This document shows positions 6,581-15,189 of a stretch of 17,511 bases of DNA, in pieces. The notes under the pieces are model-generated. The model did not search any database. It saw nothing but the letters and a program-made list of their open reading frames with translations, and was not told the origin of the DNA. The translations under genes and the position numbers were made by a program. Numbering within the stretch: position 1 is the first letter of the stretch; every line of letters begins with the position of its first letter. Source of the DNA: Pseudobacteroides sp035370245 (GTDB lineage: Bacteria > Bacillota > Clostridia > Acetivibrionales > DSM-2933). The stretch is taken from positions 1-17,511 of the forward strand of contig DAOOVO010000089.1 of assembly GCA_035370245.1 (NCBI GenBank). Reading direction: 5' to 3'.

Positions 6581-7312
6581 GTGGCAGAGATTACGTTTTT
6601 AAGCAAATTTAAACGAGAAAAAGAATCTTTTATAGATATAGTTAGAAAAATAAAAAAAGGTGATGATTTTCTAAGAAATGAATTTATAAACAGCTATAAG
6701 CCGTTTATTATTAAATCTGTATCTCAAATAACAAATAAAAATATAGATATTGAATCAAGTGAAGAGTTTAGCATTGGTCTTATGGCATTTAATGAATCAA
6801 TTGAATGTTATAATGAAGAAAAAAAATATTCATTTATGGATTTTTCAAAACAAGTCATTAAAAGACGTGTAATTGACTATTTACGAATTTCACAAAAGAA
6901 TGCCAATGTTTACCCGTTTTCTTCTTTTGAAGAAACTACAAACTTTGAAGAATTTCTTGTTGATAATAATTCAAATCATATTTATGAATTTGAAATGAAG
7001 GAAGAATTTGCATATTTAGCAAAATCTATGCAAAATTTTGGTGTAACAATTGATCAATTAATTAATTCCGCACCAAAACATAAGGACACCAGATCAAATT
7101 GTGTTAAAATTGCAAAATTAATTGCTGATAATGAAGATTTATACCAAAAATTTTGCTTAAAAAAAACACTACCTTTTGCCGAATTAAGACAAAAAGTCAA
7201 TCAATCGCAAAGGACGCTTGAAAAAAATAGAAGATTTATAATAGCAATGGTTTTGATATTAAAAAGTAATCTCGATATGCTTAAAAAATATATTGAAGAT
7301 CTGCTTGTATAG
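6581..7312 (+). CDS. sigI: RNA polymerase sigma factor SigI
   Basis: Alternative sigma factor of the SigI family, which in cellulolytic clostridia switches on surface and polysaccharide-degradation genes when released by RsgI. The N-terminal region shows the family pattern: KIKKGDDFLRNEFINSYKPF (24-43), IIKSVS, then EEFSIGLMAFNESIECY (61-77) and FSKQVIKRRVIDYLR (88-102), covering core-polymerase and -10 recognition. The SigI C-terminal domain ends with LPFAELRQKVNQSQRTLEKN (197-216) and RRFIIAMVLIL, the DNA-binding part. The open frame extends up to an ATG at 6521, but that codon lies inside the promoter, so I start at the in-frame GTG 6581 (243 residues, normal length); its GAGGGA site is rather far upstream (about 12 bases). 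rsgI follows 13 bases after the stop. Confidence 0.9.
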   Translation: MAEITFLSKFKREKESFIDIVRKIKKGDDFLRNEFINSYKPFIIKSVSQITNKNIDIESSEEFSIGLMAFNESIECYNEEKKYSFMDFSKQVIKRRVIDYLRISQKNANVYPFSSFEETTNFEEFLVDNNSNHIYEFEMKEEFAYLAKSMQNFGVTIDQLINSAPKHKDTRSNCVKIAKLIADNEDLYQKFCLKKTLPFAELRQKVNQSQRTLEKNRRFIIAMVLILKSNLDMLKKYIEDLLV

Positions 7313-7325
7313 GGGAGGAATATGA

Positions 7326-8813
7326 ATGAGAAAAATAACTGGAACCATTATAAATATTTTGGATGATAAAGTTGCCATAATGACAAAAGAATGTGAATTT
7401 CTATATATAAAAAAGCAGCCCGGTATGTATCTAGGATTGGAGATACAATTTGAAGCAAATGAGATTATTTCCAATAAGAACAAATTAAAAATGACTGTAA
7501 AAATTGTTTCATCCGTAGCGGCAATTTTTGTATTTATATTTTTGAATTTACACTTTTTCGCTAAAAACGATGATTATACATATGTCTGTATTGATGGTGT
7601 ATCAAGCATTGAGTTTACCGTTGACGATGATATGAAAGTTGTAAAAGCAACAGGAATTGATAAAAAATCACAAGAATATCTTACGAAAATAGACTTAAAA
7701 TCAAAACCGCTAAAAATTGCTTTATCTACTGTATTGAATAATAATATTGCATATGATGACTATGAAGGTGATGATTGTATAATTATTTCAGCATATTCAA
7801 AATACAAGAATGATGATCAAAATAATGTCAACAAGAATATAGAAAAGACTTTGCTTGCTTGTAAAGATTCAGTTGATAAGTTAGATAATTTTGATTTCAG
7901 ATTTGTTGGAATAGACAATGAGTCTAGAAGGTTGGCAATGGAAAACAATATTTCCATGGGCAGATATTATATTTTTGAACAAGCACAGGAACAGGGAAAA
8001 AATTTAAGTCTTGAAGAAGTTAAAGACATGAAAGTTGGGGAACTGGTTAAGAAAGTCAATATACCGCATTTAGCGGTTGCTAATGATGATGAAAAGGCGA
8101 AAAATATGCCTCATAATATTGATAATAAGAACTTACCTGAAGGTGTTGATAAAAAAGACGCTCATACTAAAAAAGCGGTTAATACTCCTATTGGGCATAT
8201 GGCAGAAGAAAAGAAAGAGCCTTTAACAACTATTGCACCAAAAGCGGAAGAAAAGAAAGAACATCCAACTCCTATTCTGCCTAAAGCTAATGAATTAAAG
8301 GTACATAGTACACCTGTTTTACCTAAAGCAAATGAGACAAAAATGCCTTCAACACCTATTTTACCTAAAGGAGATGCAAAAGTGTCTGCTACTCCGATTT
8401 TGCCTAAAACAGATGATGCAAAAGTACATCCTACACCTATTTTGCCAAAAGCTGATGATAAAGGGGTACCTCCAACTCCTATTGGACCTAAAGATGAAAT
8501 AAAAGTGCCTCCAACACTTATCATACCTAAAGCGGATGAGGAAAAAGTGCCTCCAACACCGATTTTGCCAAAAGTTGATGAAAAAGAGGTGCCTCCAACT
8601 CCTATTTTGCCTAAAGGAGATGAGGAAAAAGTGCCTCCAACACCTATTCTGCCGAAAGCTGATGGAAAAGAGGTGCCTCCAACTCCTGCTTTACCAAAAG
8701 TTGAAAAAGAAGTACCTCCAACTCCAATTGTATCTAAAGCAGATGAAATAAAAGTACCTCCAACTCCTATTCCTCCTAAGACCGATGAAATAAAAGTACC
8801 TTCCAAGCAATAA
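7326..8813 (+). CDS. rsgI: Anti-sigma-I factor RsgI with Pro-rich repeat ectodomain
   Basis: Membrane-bound anti-sigma factor that holds SigI at the cytoplasmic face until an outside signal frees it. Residues 1-50 are the RsgI N-terminal domain (TGTIINILDDKVAIMTKECE, 5-24), a single membrane span lies at about 55-78, and a conserved extracellular domain starts with YVCIDGVSSIEFTVD (86-100). In usual RsgI proteins this spot reads D-[IV]-N-P-S-[IV]-E and is cleaved between Asn and Pro; here those two are Val92 and Ser93. From Asn286 to the end are about 15 units of 13-14 residues with consensus VPPTPILPKADEK. No carbohydrate-binding, PA14 or glycosidase domain is present, unlike several cellulosome-linked RsgI proteins. 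A GGGGAGGA ribosome site lies 6-7 bases before the ATG. It shares the autoregulated sigI transcript. Confidence 0.9.
   Translation: MRKITGTIINILDDKVAIMTKECEFLYIKKQPGMYLGLEIQFEANEIISNKNKLKMTVKIVSSVAAIFVFIFLNLHFFAKNDDYTYVCIDGVSSIEFTVDDDMKVVKATGIDKKSQEYLTKIDLKSKPLKIALSTVLNNNIAYDDYEGDDCIIISAYSKYKNDDQNNVNKNIEKTLLACKDSVDKLDNFDFRFVGIDNESRRLAMENNISMGRYYIFEQAQEQGKNLSLEEVKDMKVGELVKKVNIPHLAVANDDEKAKNMPHNIDNKNLPEGVDKKDAHTKKAVNTPIGHMAEEKKEPLTTIAPKAEEKKEHPTPILPKANELKVHSTPVLPKANETKMPSTPILPKGDAKVSATPILPKTDDAKVHPTPILPKADDKGVPPTPIGPKDEIKVPPTLIIPKADEEKVPPTPILPKVDEKEVPPTPILPKGDEEKVPPTPILPKADGKEVPPTPALPKVEKEVPPTPIVSKADEIKVPPTPIPPKTDEIKVPSKQ
8181..8810 (+). repeat. Minisatellite-like repeats encoding the RsgI Pro-rich ectodomain
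   Basis: About 15 tandem 39-42-base units encode [VH]PPTPILPKAD[ED]-type peptides. The first units (8181-8340) are more degenerate and the central and later ones closer to consensus. Codon-level similarity suggests growth by slippage or unequal crossover; copy number probably varies among strains. Confidence 0.88.
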
Positions 8814-8865
8814 AAGGATGAGTCTTTTATAAGGTCTTTTCATATTCAATATTTTCTGATAGAAT

Positions 8866-8898
8866 AATCATAGTAAATTCTCTTACTATGATTTTTTT
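8866..8898 (+). terminator. Rho-independent terminator of sigI-rsgI
   Basis: A perfect stem (ATCATAGTAA, 8867-8876, with TTACTATGAT, 8883-8892) has a 6-base loop and is followed by a run of T to 8898. It lies 53 bases after the rsgI stop. Confidence 0.92.
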
Positions 8899-9045
8899 CA
8901 TTATTTAAATGGTATTATTTTCTGATTTCAAGTTGTAAAGTGCTTTTCTTGATTCTGGCAAGTTATGGAATATGCTGTACCATGATTTCTTGTCGTAACA
9001 ATCAAGTTTGACTTTTTTATTTAATATTATTTATTGGAGTAAGTT

Positions 9046-9074
9046 TTTACAACAAATGATGTTACAATTATTAT
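9046..9074 (+). promoter_or_regulatory. Candidate promoter for the nfeD-SPFH operon
   Basis: TTTACA (9046-9051), a 17-base spacer, then TATTAT (9069-9074). The predicted start near 9081 leaves very little leader before the ribosome site at 9079-9084 and the ATG at 9091, so this is only a candidate. I see nothing else in 8900-9045 beyond AT-rich sequence. Confidence 0.3.
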
Positions 9075-9090
9075 AGAAAGGGGGAATAGT

Positions 9091-9564
9091 ATGGATAAAA
9101 TTCCATTTCCGGTTTTGTGGTTGATAATTGTTGTAGTACTCGGTATTATTGAAGCAGCATCCTTTAATCTTATAACAATATGGTTTGCCTTAGGTGCCGT
9201 AGTTGCGATGATTTCTTCATTTTTTGGCATTCCGTTTATTTATCAGGTTGTTATATTTGTAATTTCGTCAGCACTATTATTGTATTTTACAAAACCCATT
9301 GTTAAAAAATATCTTAATGTAAAAAAAGAAAAAACCAATGCAGACAGAATAATTGGAGAAAAGGGTATTGTTGTGGAGAAGATCGATCCTGTTAACAGTA
9401 CCGGTCAGGTTAAAGTTGGGGGACAGATATGGACTGCACGTTCAATCAATAATGAAGTAATCGAGTTGAATGAATTAGTAGTGATTGAAGAAATATCTGG
9501 TGTGAAAGTATTTGTAAAAAAGGCATCAAGTGTTACTGATACTAATACTAATATTAATAAATGA
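9091..9564 (+). CDS. NfeD-family membrane protein (short form)
   Basis: Short NfeD proteins pair with SPFH/stomatin proteins and are thought to act with them in membrane microdomains. The 157-residue protein has three predicted membrane spans in the first 70 residues (about 8-24, 26-45 and 50-68, with LGIIEAASFNLITIWFALGA typical of NfeD), a basic stretch (KPIVKKYLNVKKEK), and a C-terminal OB-fold-like soluble domain starting at IIGEKGIVVEKIDP and containing VKVGGQIWTARS. The N-terminal serine-protease domain of long NfeD forms is absent. A GAAAGGGGGA ribosome site precedes the ATG. The SPFH gene starts 27 bases later on the same strand, the classic two-gene arrangement. Confidence 0.9.
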   Translation: MDKIPFPVLWLIIVVVLGIIEAASFNLITIWFALGAVVAMISSFFGIPFIYQVVIFVISSALLLYFTKPIVKKYLNVKKEKTNADRIIGEKGIVVEKIDPVNSTGQVKVGGQIWTARSINNEVIELNELVVIEEISGVKVFVKKASSVTDTNTNINK

Positions 9565-9591
9565 TTAAATAATAAAAGGGGGACTTAAAGA

Positions 9592-10533
9592 ATGGAATGG
9601 GTAATTATAGTTTTTGCAATAATTATATTGTTACTTATTGTTACAAATGTTAGAATTGTGCCTCAGGCTCATGCATATGTCATTGAAAGATTGGGAGCAT
9701 ATTTGACTACCTGGCAGGTCGGTCTTCACGTAAAAATTCCTTTAATAGATAAGGTTGCGAAAGCAGTTTCTTTAAAAGAAAATGTTGTTGACTTTGCACC
9801 GCAGCCTGTAATTACAAAGGATAATGTAACAATGCAAATTGATACTGTTGTTTATTTTCAGATTACAGACCCTAAAATGTACGCTTATGGTGTAAACAAT
9901 CCTATGGCGGCAATTGAAAATCTTACTGCTACCTCATTGAGAAATATTATTGGTGAGCTGGAACTTGACCAGACTTTGACATCACGTGATACAATAAATA
10001 CAAAGATGAGGGCGATTCTTGATGAAGCTACGGACCCTTGGGGTATTAAAATCAACCGTGTTGAATTGAAAAATATTATTCCTCCAAGAGAAATACAGGA
10101 TGCAATGGAAAAGCAGATGAAGGCGGAAAGAGAAAGAAGAGAAGCCATCCTTCGTGCTGAAGGTGAGAAAAAGTCTGCAATACTTGTTGCCGAAGGTCAA
10201 AAGGAAGCTGCTATATTAAATGCCGAAGCTGCTAAGCAAGCTGCAATATTAAAAGCAGAGGCTCAGATGGAAGCTCAAATTAAAGAAGCTGAAGGTGAAG
10301 CTGAAGCAATACTGAAAGTTCAAAGGGCTACAGCAGAAGGTTTAAGAATGTTAAATGAAGCAAACCCAATTCAAGCTGTTTTAGCATTGAAGAGTCTTGA
10401 AGCTTTTGCAAAAGCTGCTGACGGTAAAGCCACCAAGATTATCATTCCTTCAGAGATACAGGGATTGGCAGGATTGGCTACTTCATTATCTGAATTAATA
10501 GATAAGAAGGATATTAACAATATTGAATCTTAA
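9592..10533 (+). CDS. SPFH/band 7 (stomatin/QmcA-like) protein
   Basis: Membrane-anchored scaffold of the stomatin/prohibitin/flotillin superfamily, expected to oligomerise in the inner membrane with the upstream NfeD partner. Of 313 residues, the first 20 form one hydrophobic anchor. The SPFH domain follows, with VPQAHAYVIERLGAYLTTWQ, GLHVKIPLIDKV, VDFAPQPVITKDNVTMQIDT and LRNIIGELELDQTLTSRDTI, all stomatin-class landmarks, and WGIKINRVELKNIIPPREIQ before a long Ala/Glu/Lys-rich helix (about 165-245) with repeated AEG and EAAI/QAAI segments. A GGGGG ribosome site is well spaced. The operon ends at the 18-bp hairpin. The exact substrate or quality-control role is unknown. Confidence 0.93.
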   Translation: MEWVIIVFAIIILLLIVTNVRIVPQAHAYVIERLGAYLTTWQVGLHVKIPLIDKVAKAVSLKENVVDFAPQPVITKDNVTMQIDTVVYFQITDPKMYAYGVNNPMAAIENLTATSLRNIIGELELDQTLTSRDTINTKMRAILDEATDPWGIKINRVELKNIIPPREIQDAMEKQMKAERERREAILRAEGEKKSAILVAEGQKEAAILNAEAAKQAAILKAEAQMEAQIKEAEGEAEAILKVQRATAEGLRMLNEANPIQAVLALKSLEAFAKAADGKATKIIIPSEIQGLAGLATSLSELIDKKDINNIES

Positions 10534-10553
10534 ATTGTTTGATTAGTTATGTT

Positions 10554-10598
10554 AAAAAAATCTCTCTGACATCATAAATCTGTCAGAGAGATTTTTTT
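10554..10598. terminator. Strong bidirectional terminator
   Basis: An 18-bp perfect stem (10554-10571 with 10581-10598) begins with seven A and ends with seven T around a 9-base loop, so it terminates on either strand. It separates the SPFH gene from the convergent isomerase-like gene. Confidence 0.95.
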
Positions 10599-10617
10599 AA
10601 TAACAATTTCTTAATCA

Positions 10618-11454
10618 TTAACTCGTTCTAACACCGGCAAGTGCAGCCTGTTCCCTCACGTAATCTGCTGCCTTTTTATAGCTTTCAAAGTCGGGCAAAT
10701 GTTCTACAAACAGAGTTGTGTCCGGTCCTAACTTTTCACAAAGCCTTGCAACTTTCTGATAATTCACTATGCCTTTTCCCGGCATTGTTTCATGAATCAA
10801 TGTGGTATATGAATTCTCCATCCATACATCTTTTCCATGAATACTCTTGATATATGGCCCCAGCTTTGTAAAGCATTCTTCAATAAAGTCATCGCAAAAC
10901 AAATATCGTTTGGGACAATTGATCATATTTACATAATCCAGATGTACCCCAAATGCTTTTCTGTCAACATCCTTAATCAACTTTAGGTATTCATCCGGTG
11001 AATCAGGTATCATCCATGGCATTGTTTCAAGAGTGTAAAATGTCTTTTTGGGTTTTACAGCATCTATTACGTATCTTATGGAGTCCACAATTAGTGCGTA
11101 AGTATCTTTTGAATAGTTCTCCGCATAAAATCCATCCCATATTTCACCTCTGCTGCCTGCAACGTTGACACAGCAGTTTGCACCCAATTCTTCCGCAAGT
11201 TCCAATTGGTTAATGCAGTATTCTATTGCAGCTTTACGCTCCATATCATCCAAAGCAATTATGTTTTTCCATACACCTACTTCACCAATCACCAGGTCAT
11301 GCTCCCTGGCACATTGAATGTAAGCTTGTTTTTCTTCCTTGCTTGCCCGGTAATCTACCGGTGCCAAAACAGCTCTGTATCCCAATTCACTCACATACTT
11401 ATACCACTCATCAGGATTCTTATACTCCCTTTCTATTGCTCCACCGATTCTCAT
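10618..11454 (-). CDS. Sugar-phosphate isomerase/epimerase-like TIM barrel protein
   Basis: Xylose-isomerase-like TIM barrel of 278 residues, cytoplasmic, no signal peptide. The metal and catalytic quartet of the family appears in order: Glu143 (TLETMPW), Asp173 (GVHLDYVN), His206 (KSIHGKD) and Glu251 (FVEHLPD). N-terminal IGGAIEREYKNPDEWYKYVS and LGYRAVLAP fit the first barrel strands and helices. Family members isomerise or epimerise sugars, inositols or hydroxy-keto acids with a divalent metal; the substrate cannot be told from sequence. An AAAGGAGAGG ribosome site is 6-7 bases before the ATG. It is the second gene of an operon, 56 bases after the FMN oxidase-like gene, suggesting linked steps on a small sugar or hydroxy acid. 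Confidence 0.85.
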   Translation of the reverse strand: MRIGGAIEREYKNPDEWYKYVSELGYRAVLAPVDYRASKEEKQAYIQCAREHDLVIGEVGVWKNIIALDDMERKAAIEYCINQLELAEELGANCCVNVAGSRGEIWDGFYAENYSKDTYALIVDSIRYVIDAVKPKKTFYTLETMPWMIPDSPDEYLKLIKDVDRKAFGVHLDYVNMINCPKRYLFCDDFIEECFTKLGPYIKSIHGKDVWMENSYTTLIHETMPGKGIVNYQKVARLCEKLGPDTTLFVEHLPDFESYKKAADYVREQAALAGVRTS

Positions 11455-11510
11455 AACAGTCCTCTCCTTTAAATGATTCTATGATTCGGAAATGCTTTTA
11501 TGACTGGGTA

Positions 11511-12419
11511 CTAAAAATTACCCCTGTTCCAAATAACAGACGGATCAATGTGTCTAATATCCGGTGAACAGGTTTTGGCCATAACTCCGGCTAATTCCTC
11601 TGTCATTTTCAATATCTGATTTTTCACACCTTCTGCCCCGGATTCGCCTAAAGGCTTCATAATTACTCTGCCTGCCGATACTGCTGTTGCACCTAGTGCC
11701 AAAGCCTTAAATGCATCCATACCGCTTATCACTCCACAGTCAACAAAAATCGGAATTTTATTTTCTACAATCTTGGCGATCTTAGGCAATATCATTAACG
11801 GTGGGATTGCGTAATTCATAATTCCATGGTGATGAGAAACCACGATACCTTTTGCACCTGCTGAAAGAGCTTTGTATGTATCATGTTCACTCAATACACC
11901 TTTTATAATAAACGGCAGCTTCGTGAATTTTACAAATTCTTCAATTTCTTTTAGGGATTTAGGTGCCATCTTCATTCCAAATACATCATCATATTGCCCA
12001 TTTCCGGAAAAGGAATGGTCCACATCCATCCCCAGGGCCATCACACCGCATCGTTGTGCATGTTCAATTCTACGGAAAATGTAGTCGTTGTCGGCATAGG
12101 GTTTAATAATTTTGATTGTCCGTGCTCCGGTTGCAAGAATAGCTTCGAGTTCCGCTTCGTCTCCCATTCCTGCCCAATTTACTGCATTTGCTGCATATGC
12201 ACCTCTTGCCATTTCAACCATTCCATTCTCACGAACACTATTCAAATGTGACAATGCAGCTATCATAATGGGCGTGTCAAAAGTTTCACCATATAACTGA
12301 AGCTTGGTTGAAGGTATAACAGAATCAATATGCCTCATTTCAACCAGCAATGAATCAAAATATTCTCTTGTTATTTCATCAGAATCCCAAGGCTTTCTTT
12401 TTTGTTCCTTATTCTCCAT
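11511..12419 (-). CDS. FMN-dependent alpha-hydroxy-acid oxidase/dehydrogenase-like protein
   Basis: TIM-barrel flavoprotein of the lactate oxidase/glycolate oxidase superfamily, 302 residues, shorter than the usual 350-380. Present are LPFIIKGVLS with Lys173, the active-site-like segment GIVVSHHHGIMNY (191-203) and the FMN-phosphate segment FVDCGVISGMDAFKALALGA (225-244), then SAGR. The usual S-N-H-G-G-R motif is altered: the catalytic His position is kept (His197) but the substrate-binding Arg is Ile200. This suggests a divergent subfamily with another substrate. The frame is open up to 12503, but the AAAGGAG site at 12424-12430 places the start at ATG 12419; upstream residues are hydrophobic read-through. 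It leads the operon with the isomerase-like gene. Confidence 0.85.
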   Translation of the reverse strand: MENKEQKRKPWDSDEITREYFDSLLVEMRHIDSVIPSTKLQLYGETFDTPIMIAALSHLNSVRENGMVEMARGAYAANAVNWAGMGDEAELEAILATGARTIKIIKPYADNDYIFRRIEHAQRCGVMALGMDVDHSFSGNGQYDDVFGMKMAPKSLKEIEEFVKFTKLPFIIKGVLSEHDTYKALSAGAKGIVVSHHHGIMNYAIPPLMILPKIAKIVENKIPIFVDCGVISGMDAFKALALGATAVSAGRVIMKPLGESGAEGVKNQILKMTEELAGVMAKTCSPDIRHIDPSVIWNRGNF

Positions 12420-12471
12420 GGCAGCTCCTTTCAGCAATATGCACATAAAAATGTGAATTTGATATATGAGA

Positions 12472-12503
12472 ATTATAACATAAACAGTCAATGTTTTTGT
12501 CAA
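12472..12503 (-). promoter_or_regulatory. Extended -10 promoter for the FMN oxidase-like operon
   Basis: On the minus strand TGTTATAAT (12480-12472) is a perfect -10 with an extended TGn. TTGACA (12503-12498) lies 20 bases upstream, longer than ideal, so the extended -10 probably does most of the work. The start of transcription near 12465 gives about 45 bases of leader. Confidence 0.5.
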
Positions 12504-12541
12504 TAAAGTTTATTATGATAGAAACAGCGGAGCTAATTGGG

Positions 12542-12571
12542 TTTACTTCCAATTGATTGACATGGTATAAT
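12542..12571 (+). promoter_or_regulatory. Extended -10 promoter for the large exported protein
   Basis: TGGTATAAT (12563-12571) is a consensus -10 with TGn extension; TTTACT (12542-12547) is a weak -35 at 18 bases. The TTGACA at 12556 is too close to serve. The leader to the ATG at 12610 is about 30 bases and includes an AGAGGTG ribosome site. Confidence 0.55.
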
Positions 12572-12609
12572 AAAAGAAAAATTCTAATTACATTTCCAGA
12601 GGTGTTTTC

Positions 12610-15110
12610 ATGAAAAATAAAATAGTTGTATTTTTTATTGCATTTGCAATGTTGATGGGTATGAATAGTACTAATAGCTATTCTTTTGCTTCTGACGGTT
12701 CTAAAGTTCTCAAAACTGTTTACACATTCGATAAAAAACTTTCAAATATTATATGGGATGGAAAACAATATGTTGGTATTGGAGATTCATATGCATATAC
12801 ATCTTCTGACGGCCTCAATTGGAATAAACACCAATTAAATTCACTTGAGCCTTACCAGATTGCAAGCAATGGAAGCATAATTGCAGTATCCGGCGGCTTT
12901 TCAAATAGTAAGCTGACTTTGGGGATGTCTAAAAACGGGACGGATTGGGTTACAATATCAGGTGGGCAGGTAAGTTGGGCACCACCGACTAAAATGATAT
13001 ATTATAAAAATCAATTTTTTGTATTCGTCAATTCTGATGTATATGTTTCTTCAGATGGAGTCAATTATGTAAAAAAGAAAGTAGGTGTGTCGGATCCTAG
13101 CAAACTGACTCCTAAAGACTATTTGTATCTTGAAGAAAAAGGGGGATACTGCAGTGTTTCGCCATCCACTGTAGTTTCAGACGGTAAATATCTATATTCG
13201 GCACAAAGTGATTATTTTGGAGTTTCAATATTGAGATCATCTGATGGTATAAAATGGAAAATAGTTTATTTCAATAAGGACAAGCACCTGCACAGCGAAT
13301 ACACCCAATTTGTTATAGGCAATGGAAAATATCTTATAACATGTGCCAAGAACAAAGTACTTGTTTCAAGCAACGGTAAGGACTGGACTTTGCAGGATTT
13401 TGCAAGAGGGGATATGTCAAGGGTATTGGGCCAGAGTGATTTTGAATATATTCCTCCGCGTGTGTATAACTTCAATGGTACATATTTTGTACAATGTTAC
13501 TATACAAAAGATAAAATTGATATTTCCAATGATTATAAGAAATTTTACGAATATTCTGTTGATAGAGAAATATCGGATATTTTGTTTGTTGATGGAAAAT
13601 TCATTATGACTAAGGAGGCTGTAATTGATTATTCGGCAGCAAAAAGCGATATCTCAAACGGATTTAAAAATGCTACCGAAAGTCCGAAAAAGAAAGTACC
13701 TGTATCTAAAGAATCTGCCCCTTCAACAACGGTAAAAGCAAATATCACAATAAGCAAAGTAAAGGAGTTTAAGTTTCCGCACTACTTAAACGCAGTGATA
13801 TGGGACGGCAGTAAATATATTGCTACAGGAGGAAGCAGTCCCGGATATACTTATACATCAAATGACGGAAAAAACTGGAAGATTACTGAACTGGGGATAT
13901 ATACTCCAAGAGATATTGCTTATAACGGCAGTGTATACACTATTACAGGAGGGACTATCTCGGTGATCAGGGAATAGCCGTATCAAAAGATGGCGTAAAC
14001 TGGAAAGCTGTGTCCGGAAAAACAGGCAAGGAGGATGTTCTAGCTTCTATTCCAAACTCGACATTGTTATGGTTTAAAGGAAAGCTCTTACGCTTTGAAT
14101 CTACGAGAGCTCAAGTGGAAATTTCAACTGACGGAAGCAGTTTTACAAGTCGGACTATCAATGTTGAAGACCCTCGGAATCTTGTGCCTGCCGGAGCACG
14201 TCAACTTTATTTCAGTATGGATTCAATTGTATCCGACGGCACTTATCTCTATGCACTATATGGTTATTTACTGAAGGACTCAATAGTACGGTCAAGTGAC
14301 GGAATCAATTGGGAGATTGTTTATTTTCCTAAGAATGAAGATACTTGGATTGTCAATAAAATACAAATACATAATAATAAATACATGGTTTTTTACGGCG
14401 ATAAAATGGTTGTATCGGATGATGGGGAGAATTGGGTTGAACAGCCGTCATATTTCAAGGATTTTAATGCAAGGGATCCAAAGGGACAAATACTACCGGT
14501 AAATGTTTATTTCTATAAAGATAATTGGATTATTCAACCCTATATAGAAAAGTACGAAGAAAAGATTACATCAGGGAAATTATATATAACAAAGGATTTG
14601 AAGAATTTTGTTGAATATAATATTGAGGAAAATGCCGGAACATTCTTATACATAGACAGCAATGTACTTATAACAGACGAAAAGGTTTTTAACAGCAAAG
14701 TCATAAAAGAGTTTGCCTCAGGCACACAAGCTTTACCGTCAATAAAAGCAGTGCCCAACTCATCTAAAGTGCTGGTAAACGGTGTTTTAAACAATTTTGA
14801 AGCATACAACATCAATGGAAACAACTATTTCAAACTGCGTGATATCGCAAAGGTCTTAAGCGGTACGAAAAAGCAATTTGAAGTGGGATGGAATGAGTCG
14901 AAGAAAGCCATTGAACTGACTTTGGGTAAGGAATATACAATTGTTGGAGGGGAAATGCAGGTTTCACAAAACATTAAAATAGAAAATGCATATGTCAGTA
15001 ATTCTAAAATTTATTTGGATGGCAAAGAAATACAGTTAAATGCCTATAATATTAACGGAAATAATTATTTCAAGCTCAGGGATATTGGAGAAAAAATAAA
15101 AAAGCGTTAA
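12610..15110 (+). pseudogene. Large exported beta-propeller/stalk-domain protein, 5' part, frameshifted
   Basis: Starts with an AGAGGTG ribosome site and a signal peptide (MKNKIVVFFIAFAMLMGMNS, cleavage probably after the SFA ending at residue 28). The frame stops at 13977, but the protein clearly continues from about 13953 in another frame (GDQGIAVSKDGVNWKAV): one G is missing in the GGG at 13951-13953. The rejoined part has two similar propeller-like modules, shown by IIWDGKQYVGIG versus VIWDGSKYIATGG, repeated SSDGxxW/SNDGKNW turns, and SSDGIKWKIVYF versus SSDGINWEIVYF. Two copies of YNINGNNYFKLRDI (14806-14847 and 15045-15086) mark stalk (copper amine oxidase N-terminal-like) domains. The frame ends at 15110 in the middle of the second stalk domain, where a one-base deletion at the A-rich 15091-15103 would join it to the next open frame. 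Function unknown; surface binding is a guess. Confidence 0.75.
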
Positions 15111-15189
15111 AGAGAATTGGAAGGATTTTAAAAAGACTATTGAAGATGCCAAAAAGAGCATTGATAAAGCAAAGCAATTAAGGTCCCTG

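Noticed and set aside
8162..8806. Long minus-strand frame encoding Gly/Ser/Val-rich repeats opposite the RsgI tail
   Set aside because: It is the antisense reflection of the Pro-rich codon repeats, with no ribosome site or promoter.
12420..12503. 28-residue hydrophobic N-terminal extension of the FMN oxidase-like protein, as a possible membrane anchor
   Set aside because: It crosses the extended -10 promoter and the proper AAAGGAG ribosome site; the family is cytoplasmic.
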